Shown in pieces: positions 14,082 to 23,279 of a stretch of 30,246 bases of DNA. Under the pieces are notes generated by a model. That model was not told the origin of the DNA. It saw only the letters and a list, made by a program, of their open reading frames with translations, and ran no database searches. Within the stretch, counting starts at the first letter, position 1, and every line of letters starts with the position of its first letter. The position numbers and the translations under genes were made by a program. The DNA is from an uncultured Faecalibacterium sp. (GTDB taxonomy: Bacteria; Bacillota; Clostridia; Oscillospirales; Ruminococcaceae), in assembly GCA_934547065.1 (NCBI GenBank), contig CAKTEF010000020.1:1-30246 (forward strand), given 5' to 3'.

Positions 14082-17000
14082 ATGGAAAGATTCAGTGTCA
14101 AAAAACCGTTCACAGTGCTGGTGGCGGTGGTCATGATCGTTATGCTGGGCTTTGTGTCCATCCAGAACATGCAGACCAACCTCTTGCCCAACGTGAGCAC
14201 CCCGTACCTGATGGTGGTCACGGTCTACCCCGGCGCAAGCCCGGAGCGTGTGGAGAGCGAAGTCTCCGACGTAATGGAAAACGCCCTGGGCACCGTGGCC
14301 GGTGTGCAGAACATCACCGCAACTTCGGCAGAAAATTACAGCCTGCTGCTGATGGAGTTTGCGGAAGATACGGATATGAACAGCGCCGTGGTCAAGGTGT
14401 CCAACAAGGTGGACCAGACCACTTCCAGCCTGCCAAGCACCTGTCTGGCCCCCTCGATCATCGAGTACAGCCTGAACATGAATGCGTTCATGACCGTGGC
14501 CGTCAGCCGCGAGGGCAGCGATGTGTATGAGCTGTCGGATTTTATCAACGATACGATGATCCCCTATGTGGAGCGCCAGGGCGGCGTGTCCAGCATCTCG
14601 GCCAACGGCCTGGTGGAAAAGATGGTGCAGGTCCAGCTCAGCCAGGAGAAGGTGGATGCCATCAACGAGCGTTTGCTGGAAGTCATTGATGCCCAGCTGG
14701 CCGATGCCCGCGCCCAGCTGGATGAGGCCGAGGCCCAGATCGAAGCGGGCCGTGCGGAGTACAACCGCCAGTTCAAGAACTTCAACAAGACCGTGTCCAG
14801 CACCGTGATGAACCAGCTCAGCGGTGAGGTGGGCACCGCCGTGGAAACGGTGCGCAAGCAGGCCCAGGCGCTGCTGGACAGTGTGAACCAGCTGATCGCC
14901 GTGGTCAAGGAGCCGGAGATCCAGCAGGCCCTGGTGGAAGTGCGCGACGGCCTGCAGCGCGTTATGGACCGCTTCAACGAAACGGGCATGAAAGACATCG
15001 ACTCCCTGATCGACATTGTGGCGGAGCTGCGCGATATCACCGATAAGCTCACCGATGCCTTGCAGCAGCTCCAGACCCGCCTGAACACCGAGACCGGCAC
15101 CGAGGGCAGCACGGTCACCGATCTGGCGGACGATCTGCAGGTGCAGCAGAGCCTGGATGTCATTTATAAGACCCTGGAAGATACCATCAAGGCCATGGAC
15201 GATGTGCCCGGCCTGATGAATACGTTCTCGCAGGCACTGGGCAGCTACTCTCAGCAGCAGCTGGAAGCCTATATGCAGTTCACCGAAGCCCGCGAGATGC
15301 TCAACGATTACGAAAAGCAGCTGGAAACGGCCAAGCAGACCTATGAGGATGCCAAGGAAAAGGCCATGGCCAGCTCCGATGTGGCCAAGATGCTGGACAT
15401 CGACACCCTGGCAACGCTGATCTACGCCCAGAACTTCTCGATGCCGGCCGGTTACGTTTCGGATGCCAGCGGCAAGTCCTGGCTGCTGAAAGTCGGCGAG
15501 GAGTATGACAGCGTGGAGGACATCTCCGGTACGTTGCTGCTGCATGTGGACGGTTTTGGCGATGTGCGCCTTTCGGATGTGGCGGACGTTGAGGTGATCG
15601 ACAACGCCGAGGCCAGCTTTACCCGCCTGAACGGCCAGCGCTCGGCTGTGCTCAAGATCTTCAAGAGCACCACGGCCAGCGCCAGCGATGTTTCCGGCAA
15701 CTGCCTGAAAGCCTTTGAGGATCTGGAATCCCGGTACGACGGCGTACACGTGGTGGTGCTGTCCAACCAGGGCAATTACATCAACATCATCGTCAAGAGC
15801 ATCCTCAGCAGCATGATCATCGGCGCAGCCCTGGCCATCATCGTGCTGGCCCTGTTCCTGAAAGATCTCAAGCCCACCCTCGTGGTCGGCATCAGCATCC
15901 CGCTCTCGGTGCTGTTTGCCGTGGTGCTCATGTACTTCACCGGCCTGGATATGAACATCATGACCCTGGCCGGCCTGTCGCTGGGCATCGGCATGCTGGT
16001 GGACAACTCCATCGTCGTCATCGAGAACATCTACCGCCTGCGCAGCCGCGGCGTGCCCGCCGCCCGCGCGGCCGTGCAGGGCACCAAGCAGGTGGGCATG
16101 GCCATCGTGGCTTCCACCCTGACCTCGGTGTGCGTGTTCCTGCCGGTGGTGTTCTCGTCCAGCCTGGTCAAGAACCTGCTGCAGCCCATGTCCCTGTGCA
16201 TCGGCTACTGCCTGGCGGCTTCGCTGATCGTGGCCGTTACGGTGGCCCCGGCGGCTGCTTCCACCGTGCTGAAAAAGGCCGAGCCGAAGGAGCTGAAGTG
16301 GTTCGACAAGCTGCAGGAAAAGTACGGCAGGAGCCTGGAGTGGTGCTTCAAACACCGCGCCGTGCCGCTGGCAGCGGCCATCCTGCTGCTGGTGTTCTGC
16401 GGCTGGCGGCTGCTGTCCATGGGCATCGACCTGTTGCCGACCATCACCAGCAACGAAGCCATCGTGACCCTGTCCACCGAGAAAGACCTCAGCAAGGAGG
16501 ACTCTTACGCCATTGCCGAGCAGGCCATTGATGCCCTGTTGGCCGTGGACAATGTGGAGGAAGTGGGCATCACCACCGATACCCGCGTCGCCGGGCTGGA
16601 CGTTGGCCAGCTGGGCCTGCCCCAGGCCATCACCGACCTGCTGAACGCTGCCAACAGCTACGGCAGCTACCAGATCAACGTCATGCTGGACGAGAGCCTT
16701 TCGTCCAAACAGATCGAGACGACCCGCCAGGCGCTGGAAGATGCGCTGGCCGGCATTGACCGGTGTACTGCCACCGTGGAGATCAGCGGCATGCAGGAGC
16801 TGACGGCCCAGCTGGATACCGGCCTGACCGTCAAGGTCTATGGCCCGGATGCCGAGACGCTGCAGAAAGTGTCCGAGAAAGTGGTGGACATCGTCAACAG
16901 CGTGGACGGCTATGCCAACGCCACCAACGGCCTGGGCAGCGGCGATGCTACCATCAACCTGCAGATCGACCGCGACAAGGTCCGCTCCTACGGCCTGACC

Positions 17001-18008
17001 GTGGCCCAGGTCTACCAGCAGATCGCGGCCAAGCTGACCACCACCACCACGGCCCAGACCCCTGTGGCCGTGGACGGCACCACCATGACGGTGGAGATCA
17101 CCGATACGCTGGACCCCGTGACCAAGGAAAACATGATGGAGATCCCCTTTGACACCAGCGTGATGAATGCCGATGGTACCACCACAACGGGCACCTGCAC
17201 CCTGGGGGATATCGCTACCTGGGTCACCGGCAGTGCCCCGAACTCCATCACCAGCCAGAACCAGACCCAGTTCATCTCGGTCACGGCCGATATCCTGGAA
17301 GGCACCAACACCACCGTGCAGGCCCGTACCCTGCAGAAGAAGCTGGACGAGTTCGCCGCTTCCGACGAAATGCCGGAAAGCTGCTCCATCACCCTGGGCG
17401 GCGGCTCGGAGCTGAACGATTTCATGGTCGATGAGATGACCCAGTGGATGGGTCTGGCCCTGCCCTTTGTCTACCTGGTCATGGTGGCCCAGTTCCAGAG
17501 CCTGCTCTCCCCGTTCATCGTGCTGTTCACGGTGCCGCTGGCCTTTACCGGCGGCCTGCTGGGCCTGCTGATCACCGGCCAGAAGCTGACCATGATCTCC
17601 CTGATGGGCTTCATCGTCCTGATGGGCACCGTCGTCAACAACGGCATCGTGTTCGTGGACTACGCAAACCAGCTGCGCATGGGCGGCATGGAGCGCCGTG
17701 CGGCCCTGATCGCCACCGGCAAGACCCGGATGCGCCCCATCCTGATGACCACCCTGACCACCGTGCTTGCCATGCTGCAGCTGGTGTTCAGCGGCGATAT
17801 GGCAAGCCAGCTGATGAGCGGCATGGCCATCGTCATCATCTGCGGCCTGAGCTATGCCACCCTGATGACCCTGTACGTCGTGCCCATCCTGTACGACCTG
17901 CTGTTCAAGAAGCCGCCGCTCAACATCGACGTGGGCAGCGACGATCTGGACGATATCCCCGACGATGCCGCCGAGTATATCGCACAGAACAGCGCCCAGC
18001 CGGAATAA
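14082..18008 (+). CDS. RND-family efflux permease with a large coiled-coil insertion
   Basis: 1,308 residues, longer than the usual 1,020-1,050. A proton-driven exporter of the AcrB/HAE1 type in the cytoplasmic membrane. N-terminal membrane helix at about 12-30 (TVLVAVVMIVMLGFVSIQ); extracytoplasmic porter domain with SVQ-like LPNVSTPYLMVVTVYPGASPE at the usual place; helices from about 570 and from about 1130. Helix 4 carries GMLVDNSIVVIENI (Asp-Asn where many HAE1 pumps have Asp-Asp). About residues 187-436 are almost entirely heptad-like helix (ARAQLDEAEAQIEAGRAEY and similar), inserted inside the first porter subdomain. No adaptor protein or outer-membrane channel gene adjoins it. Single gene, own promoter and terminator. 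Substrate unknown. Confidence 0.92.
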   Translation: MERFSVKKPFTVLVAVVMIVMLGFVSIQNMQTNLLPNVSTPYLMVVTVYPGASPERVESEVSDVMENALGTVAGVQNITATSAENYSLLLMEFAEDTDMNSAVVKVSNKVDQTTSSLPSTCLAPSIIEYSLNMNAFMTVAVSREGSDVYELSDFINDTMIPYVERQGGVSSISANGLVEKMVQVQLSQEKVDAINERLLEVIDAQLADARAQLDEAEAQIEAGRAEYNRQFKNFNKTVSSTVMNQLSGEVGTAVETVRKQAQALLDSVNQLIAVVKEPEIQQALVEVRDGLQRVMDRFNETGMKDIDSLIDIVAELRDITDKLTDALQQLQTRLNTETGTEGSTVTDLADDLQVQQSLDVIYKTLEDTIKAMDDVPGLMNTFSQALGSYSQQQLEAYMQFTEAREMLNDYEKQLETAKQTYEDAKEKAMASSDVAKMLDIDTLATLIYAQNFSMPAGYVSDASGKSWLLKVGEEYDSVEDISGTLLLHVDGFGDVRLSDVADVEVIDNAEASFTRLNGQRSAVLKIFKSTTASASDVSGNCLKAFEDLESRYDGVHVVVLSNQGNYINIIVKSILSSMIIGAALAIIVLALFLKDLKPTLVVGISIPLSVLFAVVLMYFTGLDMNIMTLAGLSLGIGMLVDNSIVVIENIYRLRSRGVPAARAAVQGTKQVGMAIVASTLTSVCVFLPVVFSSSLVKNLLQPMSLCIGYCLAASLIVAVTVAPAAASTVLKKAEPKELKWFDKLQEKYGRSLEWCFKHRAVPLAAAILLLVFCGWRLLSMGIDLLPTITSNEAIVTLSTEKDLSKEDSYAIAEQAIDALLAVDNVEEVGITTDTRVAGLDVGQLGLPQAITDLLNAANSYGSYQINVMLDESLSSKQIETTRQALEDALAGIDRCTATVEISGMQELTAQLDTGLTVKVYGPDAETLQKVSEKVVDIVNSVDGYANATNGLGSGDATINLQIDRDKVRSYGLTVAQVYQQIAAKLTTTTTAQTPVAVDGTTMTVEITDTLDPVTKENMMEIPFDTSVMNADGTTTTGTCTLGDIATWVTGSAPNSITSQNQTQFISVTADILEGTNTTVQARTLQKKLDEFAASDEMPESCSITLGGGSELNDFMVDEMTQWMGLALPFVYLVMVAQFQSLLSPFIVLFTVPLAFTGGLLGLLITGQKLTMISLMGFIVLMGTVVNNGIVFVDYANQLRMGGMERRAALIATGKTRMRPILMTTLTTVLAMLQLVFSGDMASQLMSGMAIVIICGLSYATLMTLYVVPILYDLLFKKPPLNIDVGSDDLDDIPDDAAEYIAQNSAQPE

Positions 18009-18019
18009 ACGGAACCTGC

Positions 18020-18056
18020 AAGGCCCCCGCCGCATCCCCGCGGCGGGGGCCTTTGT
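18020..18056 (+). terminator. RND gene terminator
   Basis: AAGGCCCCCGCCGC (18020-18033) with GCGGCGGGGGCCTT (18040-18053), then a short T-run. Very stable GC-rich stem. Confidence 0.85.
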
Positions 18057-18164
18057 GCTGCCCGCCTGCCTGCAGCCGGAGCCGAAAAAGCAAAACTACC
18101 AAAAAATATCTCGAAATATTGGATAGGAAACCTAAAAATTCGCCCACACAGAAGCGAGAAACTA

Positions 18165-18173
18165 TGATATAAT
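18165..18173 (+). promoter_or_regulatory. galM extended -10 promoter
   Basis: TGATATAAT: TG at 18165-18166 and TATAAT at 18168-18173, with no good -35. AT-rich surroundings; leader about 60 nt. Confidence 0.65.
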
Positions 18174-18239
18174 CATAATAATAAAGGATAAAACAGGAAG
18201 TGTGCTATCCGAATTTTTTACCAGAAGGAGGCGAGCCCT

Positions 18240-19313
18240 ATGGCACAGTTTCTCTCCAAGCCCTTTGGCGTGACCAAAGACGGGGAAAAGGTCAATGAGT
18301 ACATCATCTCGAACCCCGGCGGGCTGGCGGTCAGTGTGCTGAATTATGGCTGCGTGATCAAAAACATTTTCGTCCCCACAAAGCATGGGCCGGTGGATGT
18401 CGTGGTGGGCCACGATACCTTTGCGGACTACCGTAAGGATTTTGAGTCCGCCGGCAGTACCTGCTGCGGTGCCTTTGTGGGCCGGTATGCCAACCGGATC
18501 GAGAACGCACAGTTCAGCATTGGCGGCAAGCTCTATCAGCTGGAAGCCAACAACGGCAAAAACCACCTGCACGGCACGTTTCCCCGCAAGCTGTACGAGG
18601 TCAAGGCGTTCGGTGATACCCTGCTGATGGAGGCCGAGAGCCCGGCGGGCGAGGATGGCTTCCCCGGCAGCCTGAAGATCTCGGTGCGGTATATCCTGAC
18701 GGAGGACAATGCCCTGCGGATGGACTACCGCGTTTCGTCCGATGCCGACACCATCATCAATCTGACGAACCACACCTATTTCAACCTGGACGGCGGCGGT
18801 GATGTGCTGAACCAGAAGCTGCGCATCTATGCGTCCCGCTATCTGGAAGGCAACAACGAGACCTGCCCCACCGGGCGCATCCTGCCGGTGGAGAACACCC
18901 CCATGGATTTCCGGGCGGGCAAGCCCATCGGCCGCGAGATCGACACCGGCTTTGCCCAGACCACCATGGTGGGCGGCGGCTACGACCACTGCTTTGTCAT
19001 TGACCGCGGCCGGGGTTCCAGCCAGAGCCTGTGCGCATGGGCTTCCAGCGATAAGACCGGCATCAGCATGAAAGTTTACACCACCCAGCCGGGCGTGCAG
19101 CTTTATACTGCAAATTTTTTGCAGGACTGCCCCAGCCCCGGCAAGGGCGGCGTACCCATGCAGAAATACGGCGGCTTTGCGCTGGAGACCCAGCATTTCC
19201 CCTGCAGCCCCTCCCACCCGGAGTTCCCCTCCACGCTGCTGCGGGCCGGAAAAGTGTTCCGCGCCAATACCACCCTGCGGTTCTTCACCGGAAAGCAGTG
19301 CGGCAAACTGTAA
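18240..19313 (+). CDS. galM: Aldose 1-epimerase (galactose mutarotase)
   Basis: 357 residues. Interconverts alpha and beta anomers of aldoses, feeding the Leloir pathway. Signature residues: NHLHG (catalytic-region His), TNHTYFNLDG (general acid His) and the C-terminal general base Glu in ALETQHFPCSP. GGRYANRI appears as VGRYANRIENA. AAGGAGG lies just upstream of the ATG. galE follows after an intervening terminator and its own promoter, so the two are neighbours in function but separate transcription units. Confidence 0.95.
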   Translation: MAQFLSKPFGVTKDGEKVNEYIISNPGGLAVSVLNYGCVIKNIFVPTKHGPVDVVVGHDTFADYRKDFESAGSTCCGAFVGRYANRIENAQFSIGGKLYQLEANNGKNHLHGTFPRKLYEVKAFGDTLLMEAESPAGEDGFPGSLKISVRYILTEDNALRMDYRVSSDADTIINLTNHTYFNLDGGGDVLNQKLRIYASRYLEGNNETCPTGRILPVENTPMDFRAGKPIGREIDTGFAQTTMVGGGYDHCFVIDRGRGSSQSLCAWASSDKTGISMKVYTTQPGVQLYTANFLQDCPSPGKGGVPMQKYGGFALETQHFPCSPSHPEFPSTLLRAGKVFRANTTLRFFTGKQCGKL

Positions 19314-19345
19314 CAAAAATCAGCCGAACCTGTGTCCGGATCTGG

Positions 19346-19372
19346 GCGCTCCCTTTTATGGGGGCGCTTTTT
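19346..19372 (+). terminator. galM terminator
   Basis: GCGCTCCC (19346-19353) with GGGGGCGC (19360-19367), one G-U, then TTTTT. Confidence 0.85.
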
Positions 19373-19495
19373 CATTTTTTTCTCTTTGCACAAAGCGGGC
19401 CATCGCTCCATGTCAAAACGGTGAAAAGAAGCTGTAAATCAATGCGGGTCAAAATAAGATGCAACAAAAATGCATTCAAATAAAATTCCCGTCAC

Positions 19496-19524
19496 TTGAT
19501 TCTGCGGCAAAAACGCGGTATCCT
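19496..19524 (+). promoter_or_regulatory. galE promoter
   Basis: TTGATT (19496-19501), 17-bp spacer, TATCCT (19519-19524). Confidence 0.65.
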
Positions 19525-19599
19525 TTAGGCAGAAAGCGGGCCGCAGCCCGCACAAACAATTCGAGGCAAATTTGGTGACGAGAAGAGAGGTACTTTGCT

Positions 19600-20625
19600 A
19601 TGGCAATTTTGGTTTCCGGCGGCGCTGGTTATATTGGCAGCCATACCTGCATTGAGCTGTTGAATGCAGGCTATGACGTTGTGGTTGCGGACAACTACTA
19701 CAATGCTTCCCCTGTGGTCCTGGACCGGGTCAGGCAGATCACCGGCAAGGACTTCCGCTTCTATCAGGCGGACATGACCCGGCACGAGGACGTGGAGAAG
19801 ATCTTTACCGAGTGCCCGGACATCGACGCGGTGATCCAGTTTGCCGCCTATAAGGCCGTGGGCGAGAGCGTTTCCAAGCCCATTGAGTATTACTACAACA
19901 ACCTCAACTGCACCCTGGTCATCCTGGACGTGATGCGCCGCCACGGCTGCCACAACTTTGTGTTCAGCTCCTCCGCTACCGTTTACGGCGATCCGGCCAG
20001 CGTGCCCATCACCGAGGACTTCCCCGTGGGCGCTACCACCAACCCCTACGGCACCACCAAAGCCATGACCGAGCGCATCCTGCAGGATGTCTGCAAGGCG
20101 GACCCGGAGCTGAACGTGGCCCTGCTGCGCTACTTCAACCCCATCGGTGCCCACAAGTCCGGCCTGATCGGCGAGGACCCCAACGGCATCCCCAACAACC
20201 TGATGCCCTACATCGCCAAGGTGGCTGTGGGCAAGCTGGAAAAGGTACACGTCTTTGGCAACGACTACCCCACCCCGGACGGTACCGGTGTGCGTGACTA
20301 CATCCATGTGGTCGACCTGGCCCGCGGCCATGTCTGCGCCATCCGCAAGCTGGAAACAAAGTGCGGCCTGTTCATCTGCAACCTGGGCACCGGCCATGGT
20401 TACAGCGTGCTGGATGTGATCCATGCCTTTGAAAAGGCCTGCGGCAAGACCCTCCCCTATGTCATCGATCCCCGCCGCCCCGGTGATATCGCCGAGTGCT
20501 ACGCCGACCCCACCAAGGCCAAAAACGAGCTGGGCTGGGTGGCGGAGTACGGCATCGAGGAGATGTGCGCTGACAGCTGGAACTGGCAGAAGAACAACCC
20601 CGATGGCTACCATACCGTGAAGTAA
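19600..20625 (+). CDS. galE: UDP-glucose 4-epimerase
   Basis: 341 residues. NAD-dependent interconversion of UDP-glucose and UDP-galactose. Extended short-chain dehydrogenase fold: Rossmann motif GGAGYIGSH (8-16), ADNYYNAS, FAAYKAVGES, the SSSATVYGDP segment supplying the catalytic Ser/Thr, and the NPYGTTKAM motif with Tyr-x3-Lys. The C-terminal RRPGDIAECYADP is the usual sugar-nucleotide region. A purine-rich GAAGAGAGG precedes the ATG. Pairs functionally with galM. Full length. Confidence 0.97.
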   Translation: MAILVSGGAGYIGSHTCIELLNAGYDVVVADNYYNASPVVLDRVRQITGKDFRFYQADMTRHEDVEKIFTECPDIDAVIQFAAYKAVGESVSKPIEYYYNNLNCTLVILDVMRRHGCHNFVFSSSATVYGDPASVPITEDFPVGATTNPYGTTKAMTERILQDVCKADPELNVALLRYFNPIGAHKSGLIGEDPNGIPNNLMPYIAKVAVGKLEKVHVFGNDYPTPDGTGVRDYIHVVDLARGHVCAIRKLETKCGLFICNLGTGHGYSVLDVIHAFEKACGKTLPYVIDPRRPGDIAECYADPTKAKNELGWVAEYGIEEMCADSWNWQKNNPDGYHTVK

Positions 20626-20639
20626 ACCGGATCAACCTG

Positions 20640-20680
20640 AAAACGCACCGCTGAACGTAAAATTCGGCGGTGCGTTTTCC
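20640..20680 (+). terminator. galE terminator
   Basis: CGCACCGC (20644-20651) with GCGGTGCG (20667-20674), flanking A and T runs, an inner GAA/TTC extension, then TTTT. Confidence 0.88.
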
Positions 20681-20764
20681 TTTTGTCCGCAACGGCGTGG
20701 AACAGGGAAAAGGATTTTACAAAAAAACAGCGGGAACAGGTAAAAATTTTTGCTTCTTCCTGCC

Positions 20765-20793
20765 TTGACAACGAGAAAAAGTTCGTCTATATT
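20765..20793 (+). promoter_or_regulatory. feoB promoter
   Basis: Consensus TTGACA (20765-20770), 17-bp spacer, TATATT (20788-20793). An iron-responsive repressor would be expected here, but I do not see a clear Fur-type palindrome. Confidence 0.85.
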
Positions 20794-20841
20794 AAAACTG
20801 TTCACATAGGCTAACAATTTGTCGAAAGAAAGGCATCTGGA

Positions 20842-23181
20842 ATGACATTAAAAGAACTGAAGATCGGCGAAAGCGCAGTGATCCGCACGGTGGGCGGAAC
20901 GGGTGCGCTCCGCCAGCATTTTCTGGATATGGGCCTGATCCCCGGTGAAAGGGTCACGCTGGTCAAATTTGCACCCATGGGCGACCCCATGGAGCTGCAG
21001 ATCCATGGCTATGAGCTGACGCTGCGCCTGGATGATGCGGCGCAGATCGCGGTGGAACCGGCGGAAGCCCCGGCAAAGGCCCCGGCCCGGAAAGAACGCC
21101 GGATGGTGGAGCACCCCGGCCTTGGCGAGGGTGGACGCTACCACACCAAAAAGGGCGAACATCCCCTGCCGGACGGCACGGTGCTCACCTTTGCGCTGGC
21201 GGGCAACCAGAACTGCGGCAAGACCACCCTGTTCAACCAGCTTACCGGCTCCAACCAGCATGTGGGCAACTTCCCGGGTGTGACGGTGGACCGGAAAAGC
21301 GGTGCTATCCGGGAGCATCCGGACACCGAGGTGACCGATCTGCCCGGGATCTATTCCATGTCGCCCTACTCCAACGAGGAGATCGTGACCCGGCAGTTCA
21401 TCATCGGGGAAAAGCCCACCGGCATCATCAACATCGTGGATGCCACCAACATCGAGCGCAACCTGTACCTGACCATGCAGCTGATGGAGCTGGACACCCC
21501 CATGGTGCTGGCCCTGAACATGATGGACGAGGTGCGCGGCAACGGCGGCACCATCCGGATCAATGAGATGGAGTCCATGCTGGGCATTCCCGTGGTGCCC
21601 ATCTCGGCGGCCAAGAACGAGGGCGTGGAGGAACTGGTGGACCACGCCCTCCATGTGGCAAAGTATCAGGAGCGCCCCGGGCGGATGGATTTCTGCGGCG
21701 AGGACGACCACGGCGGCGCGGTGCATCGCTGCATCCATGGCATCATCCACCTCATCGAGGACCATGCCAAGGCGGCCGGGATCCCGGTACGCTTTGCGGC
21801 CACGAAGCTGGTGGAGGGCGATGCCCGCATCAAGGAAGCGCTGAAGCTGGACCGGAACGAACAGGAGATGATCGAGCACATCATCCTGCAGATGGAACAG
21901 GAGCGCGGGCTGGACCGCGCCGCCGCCATTGCGGATATGCGGTTCCATTTCATCCATCAGCTGGTCGATCAGACCGTGGTCAAGCCCCACCAGAGCAAGG
22001 AGCAACTGCGCAGCGCCCGGATCGACCGGGTCCTGACCGGAAAATACACGGCCATCCCGGCGTTCATCGGGATCATGGCGCTGGTGTTCTACCTGACGTT
22101 CAGCGTGATTGGAGCCGGGCTGCAAAGCCTGCTGGAAATGGGCATTGAGGCACTGACCACCCTGGTGGACAATGCGCTGACGGCGTGGAGCGTCAACCCG
22201 GCAGTCCACTCGCTGGTGATCGACGGGATCTTTACCGGTGTGGGCAGTGTGCTGAGCTTTTTGCCCATCATCGTCACGCTGTTTTTCTTCCTCTCGCTGC
22301 TGGAAGATACCGGATACATGGCCCGTGTGGCCTTTCTGATGGATAAGCTGCTGCGGCGCATCGGCCTTTCGGGCCGCAGCATCGTACCCATGCTCATCGG
22401 CTTTGGCTGCACGGTGCCGGGCGTGATGGCCAGCCGGACCCTGCCCTCAGAGCGGGACCGCAAAATGACCATCCTGCTCACCCCGTTCATGAGCTGCTCG
22501 GCCAAACTCCCCATTTACAGCCTGTTCTCCGTCACATTCTTCCCGGAGCACGCGGCCCTGGTGATGGTGGGCCTGTATTTCCTGGGCATTGCGGTGGGCA
22601 TCCTGGCGGCGTTCCTGCTCAAGGGCACGCTGTTCCGGGGCGAAGCGGTCCCCTTTGTGATGGAACTGCCCAACTACCGTCTGCCGGGTCTGAAAAATGT
22701 GTGCCAGCTGCTCTGGGAAAAGGCCCGCGATTTTCTGGAGCGGGCGTTCACCGTCATCTTCGTGGCGACCATCGTCATCTGGTTTTTGCAGAACTTTGAC
22801 CTGCAGCTTCGCCTGACAGCAGACCCGCAGAACAGCATCCTGGCCTTTGTGGCCAGCGGCATCGCGCCGCTGTTTGCGCCGCTTGGCTTCGCCGACTGGC
22901 GGGTGTCCACGGCCCTGATCACCGGCTTTATGGCCAAGGAAAGCGTCGTTTCCACCCTGACCATCCTGTTTGGCTCGGCGGCAGCACTGGGGGCTGCGCT
23001 CAGCCCGGCGCAGGCGGCTCCCCTGCTGGTGTTTTGCCTGCTCTACACGCCCTGCATCGCAGCGGTGGCATCGGTCCGGAGGGAGCTGGGCGGCCGCTGG
23101 GCTGCGGTCATGGTCCTGAATCAGTGCGCGGTGGCCTGGCTGGCAGCCTTTGTGGTGCGCCTGATCGCGCTGGCCGTCTGA
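20842..23181 (+). CDS. feoB: Ferrous iron transporter, FeoA-FeoB fusion
   Basis: 779 residues. Imports Fe2+ across the cytoplasmic membrane. Residues 1-75 form a complete FeoA SH3-like domain (LKIGESAVI, LRQHFLDMGLIPGE), joined by a basic/proline linker to FeoB. G-domain: G1 GNQNCGKTT (121-129), switch region HVGNFPGVTVD, G3 DLPGIYSM, G4 NMMD, G5 SAAKNEG. Membrane part from about residue 395, with both gate motifs (IGFGCTVPGVMAS and LVFCLLYTPCIAAVAS) and their conserved cysteines. No separate feoA or feoC is nearby. Likely supplies iron for the many iron-sulfur enzymes encoded in the window. Confidence 0.96.
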   Translation: MTLKELKIGESAVIRTVGGTGALRQHFLDMGLIPGERVTLVKFAPMGDPMELQIHGYELTLRLDDAAQIAVEPAEAPAKAPARKERRMVEHPGLGEGGRYHTKKGEHPLPDGTVLTFALAGNQNCGKTTLFNQLTGSNQHVGNFPGVTVDRKSGAIREHPDTEVTDLPGIYSMSPYSNEEIVTRQFIIGEKPTGIINIVDATNIERNLYLTMQLMELDTPMVLALNMMDEVRGNGGTIRINEMESMLGIPVVPISAAKNEGVEELVDHALHVAKYQERPGRMDFCGEDDHGGAVHRCIHGIIHLIEDHAKAAGIPVRFAATKLVEGDARIKEALKLDRNEQEMIEHIILQMEQERGLDRAAAIADMRFHFIHQLVDQTVVKPHQSKEQLRSARIDRVLTGKYTAIPAFIGIMALVFYLTFSVIGAGLQSLLEMGIEALTTLVDNALTAWSVNPAVHSLVIDGIFTGVGSVLSFLPIIVTLFFFLSLLEDTGYMARVAFLMDKLLRRIGLSGRSIVPMLIGFGCTVPGVMASRTLPSERDRKMTILLTPFMSCSAKLPIYSLFSVTFFPEHAALVMVGLYFLGIAVGILAAFLLKGTLFRGEAVPFVMELPNYRLPGLKNVCQLLWEKARDFLERAFTVIFVATIVIWFLQNFDLQLRLTADPQNSILAFVASGIAPLFAPLGFADWRVSTALITGFMAKESVVSTLTILFGSAAALGAALSPAQAAPLLVFCLLYTPCIAAVASVRRELGGRWAAVMVLNQCAVAWLAAFVVRLIALAV

Positions 23182-23218
23182 GGATCCCCCACAAAAGCAG
23201 CGTTTTGGATGCTTACGG

Positions 23219-23252
23219 CAGTCCTTCGCCTTTGGCGGAGGGCTGCTTTTTT
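23219..23252 (+). terminator. feoB terminator
   Basis: CAGTCCTTCGCC (23219-23230) with GGCGGAGGGCTG (23234-23245), TTT loop, then six T (23247-23252). Confidence 0.88.
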
Positions 23253-23279
23253 GTGCCCTCTTGACAAAGACGGGTGCCT

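Noticed and set aside
14010..18035. Very long open frame (1,341 codons) antisense to the RND gene, and similar long antisense frames opposite mgtE, feoB, dacF and galE
   Set aside because: They mirror biased codons of well-supported genes in GC-rich DNA, have His/Gln/Gly-rich nonsense composition, and lack ribosome sites and homologous motifs.
23261..23266. TTGACA as promoter of the TauE/SafE gene
   Set aside because: A -10 at proper spacing (CAAAAT near 23284) would put the transcript start inside the gene, after the best start codon.
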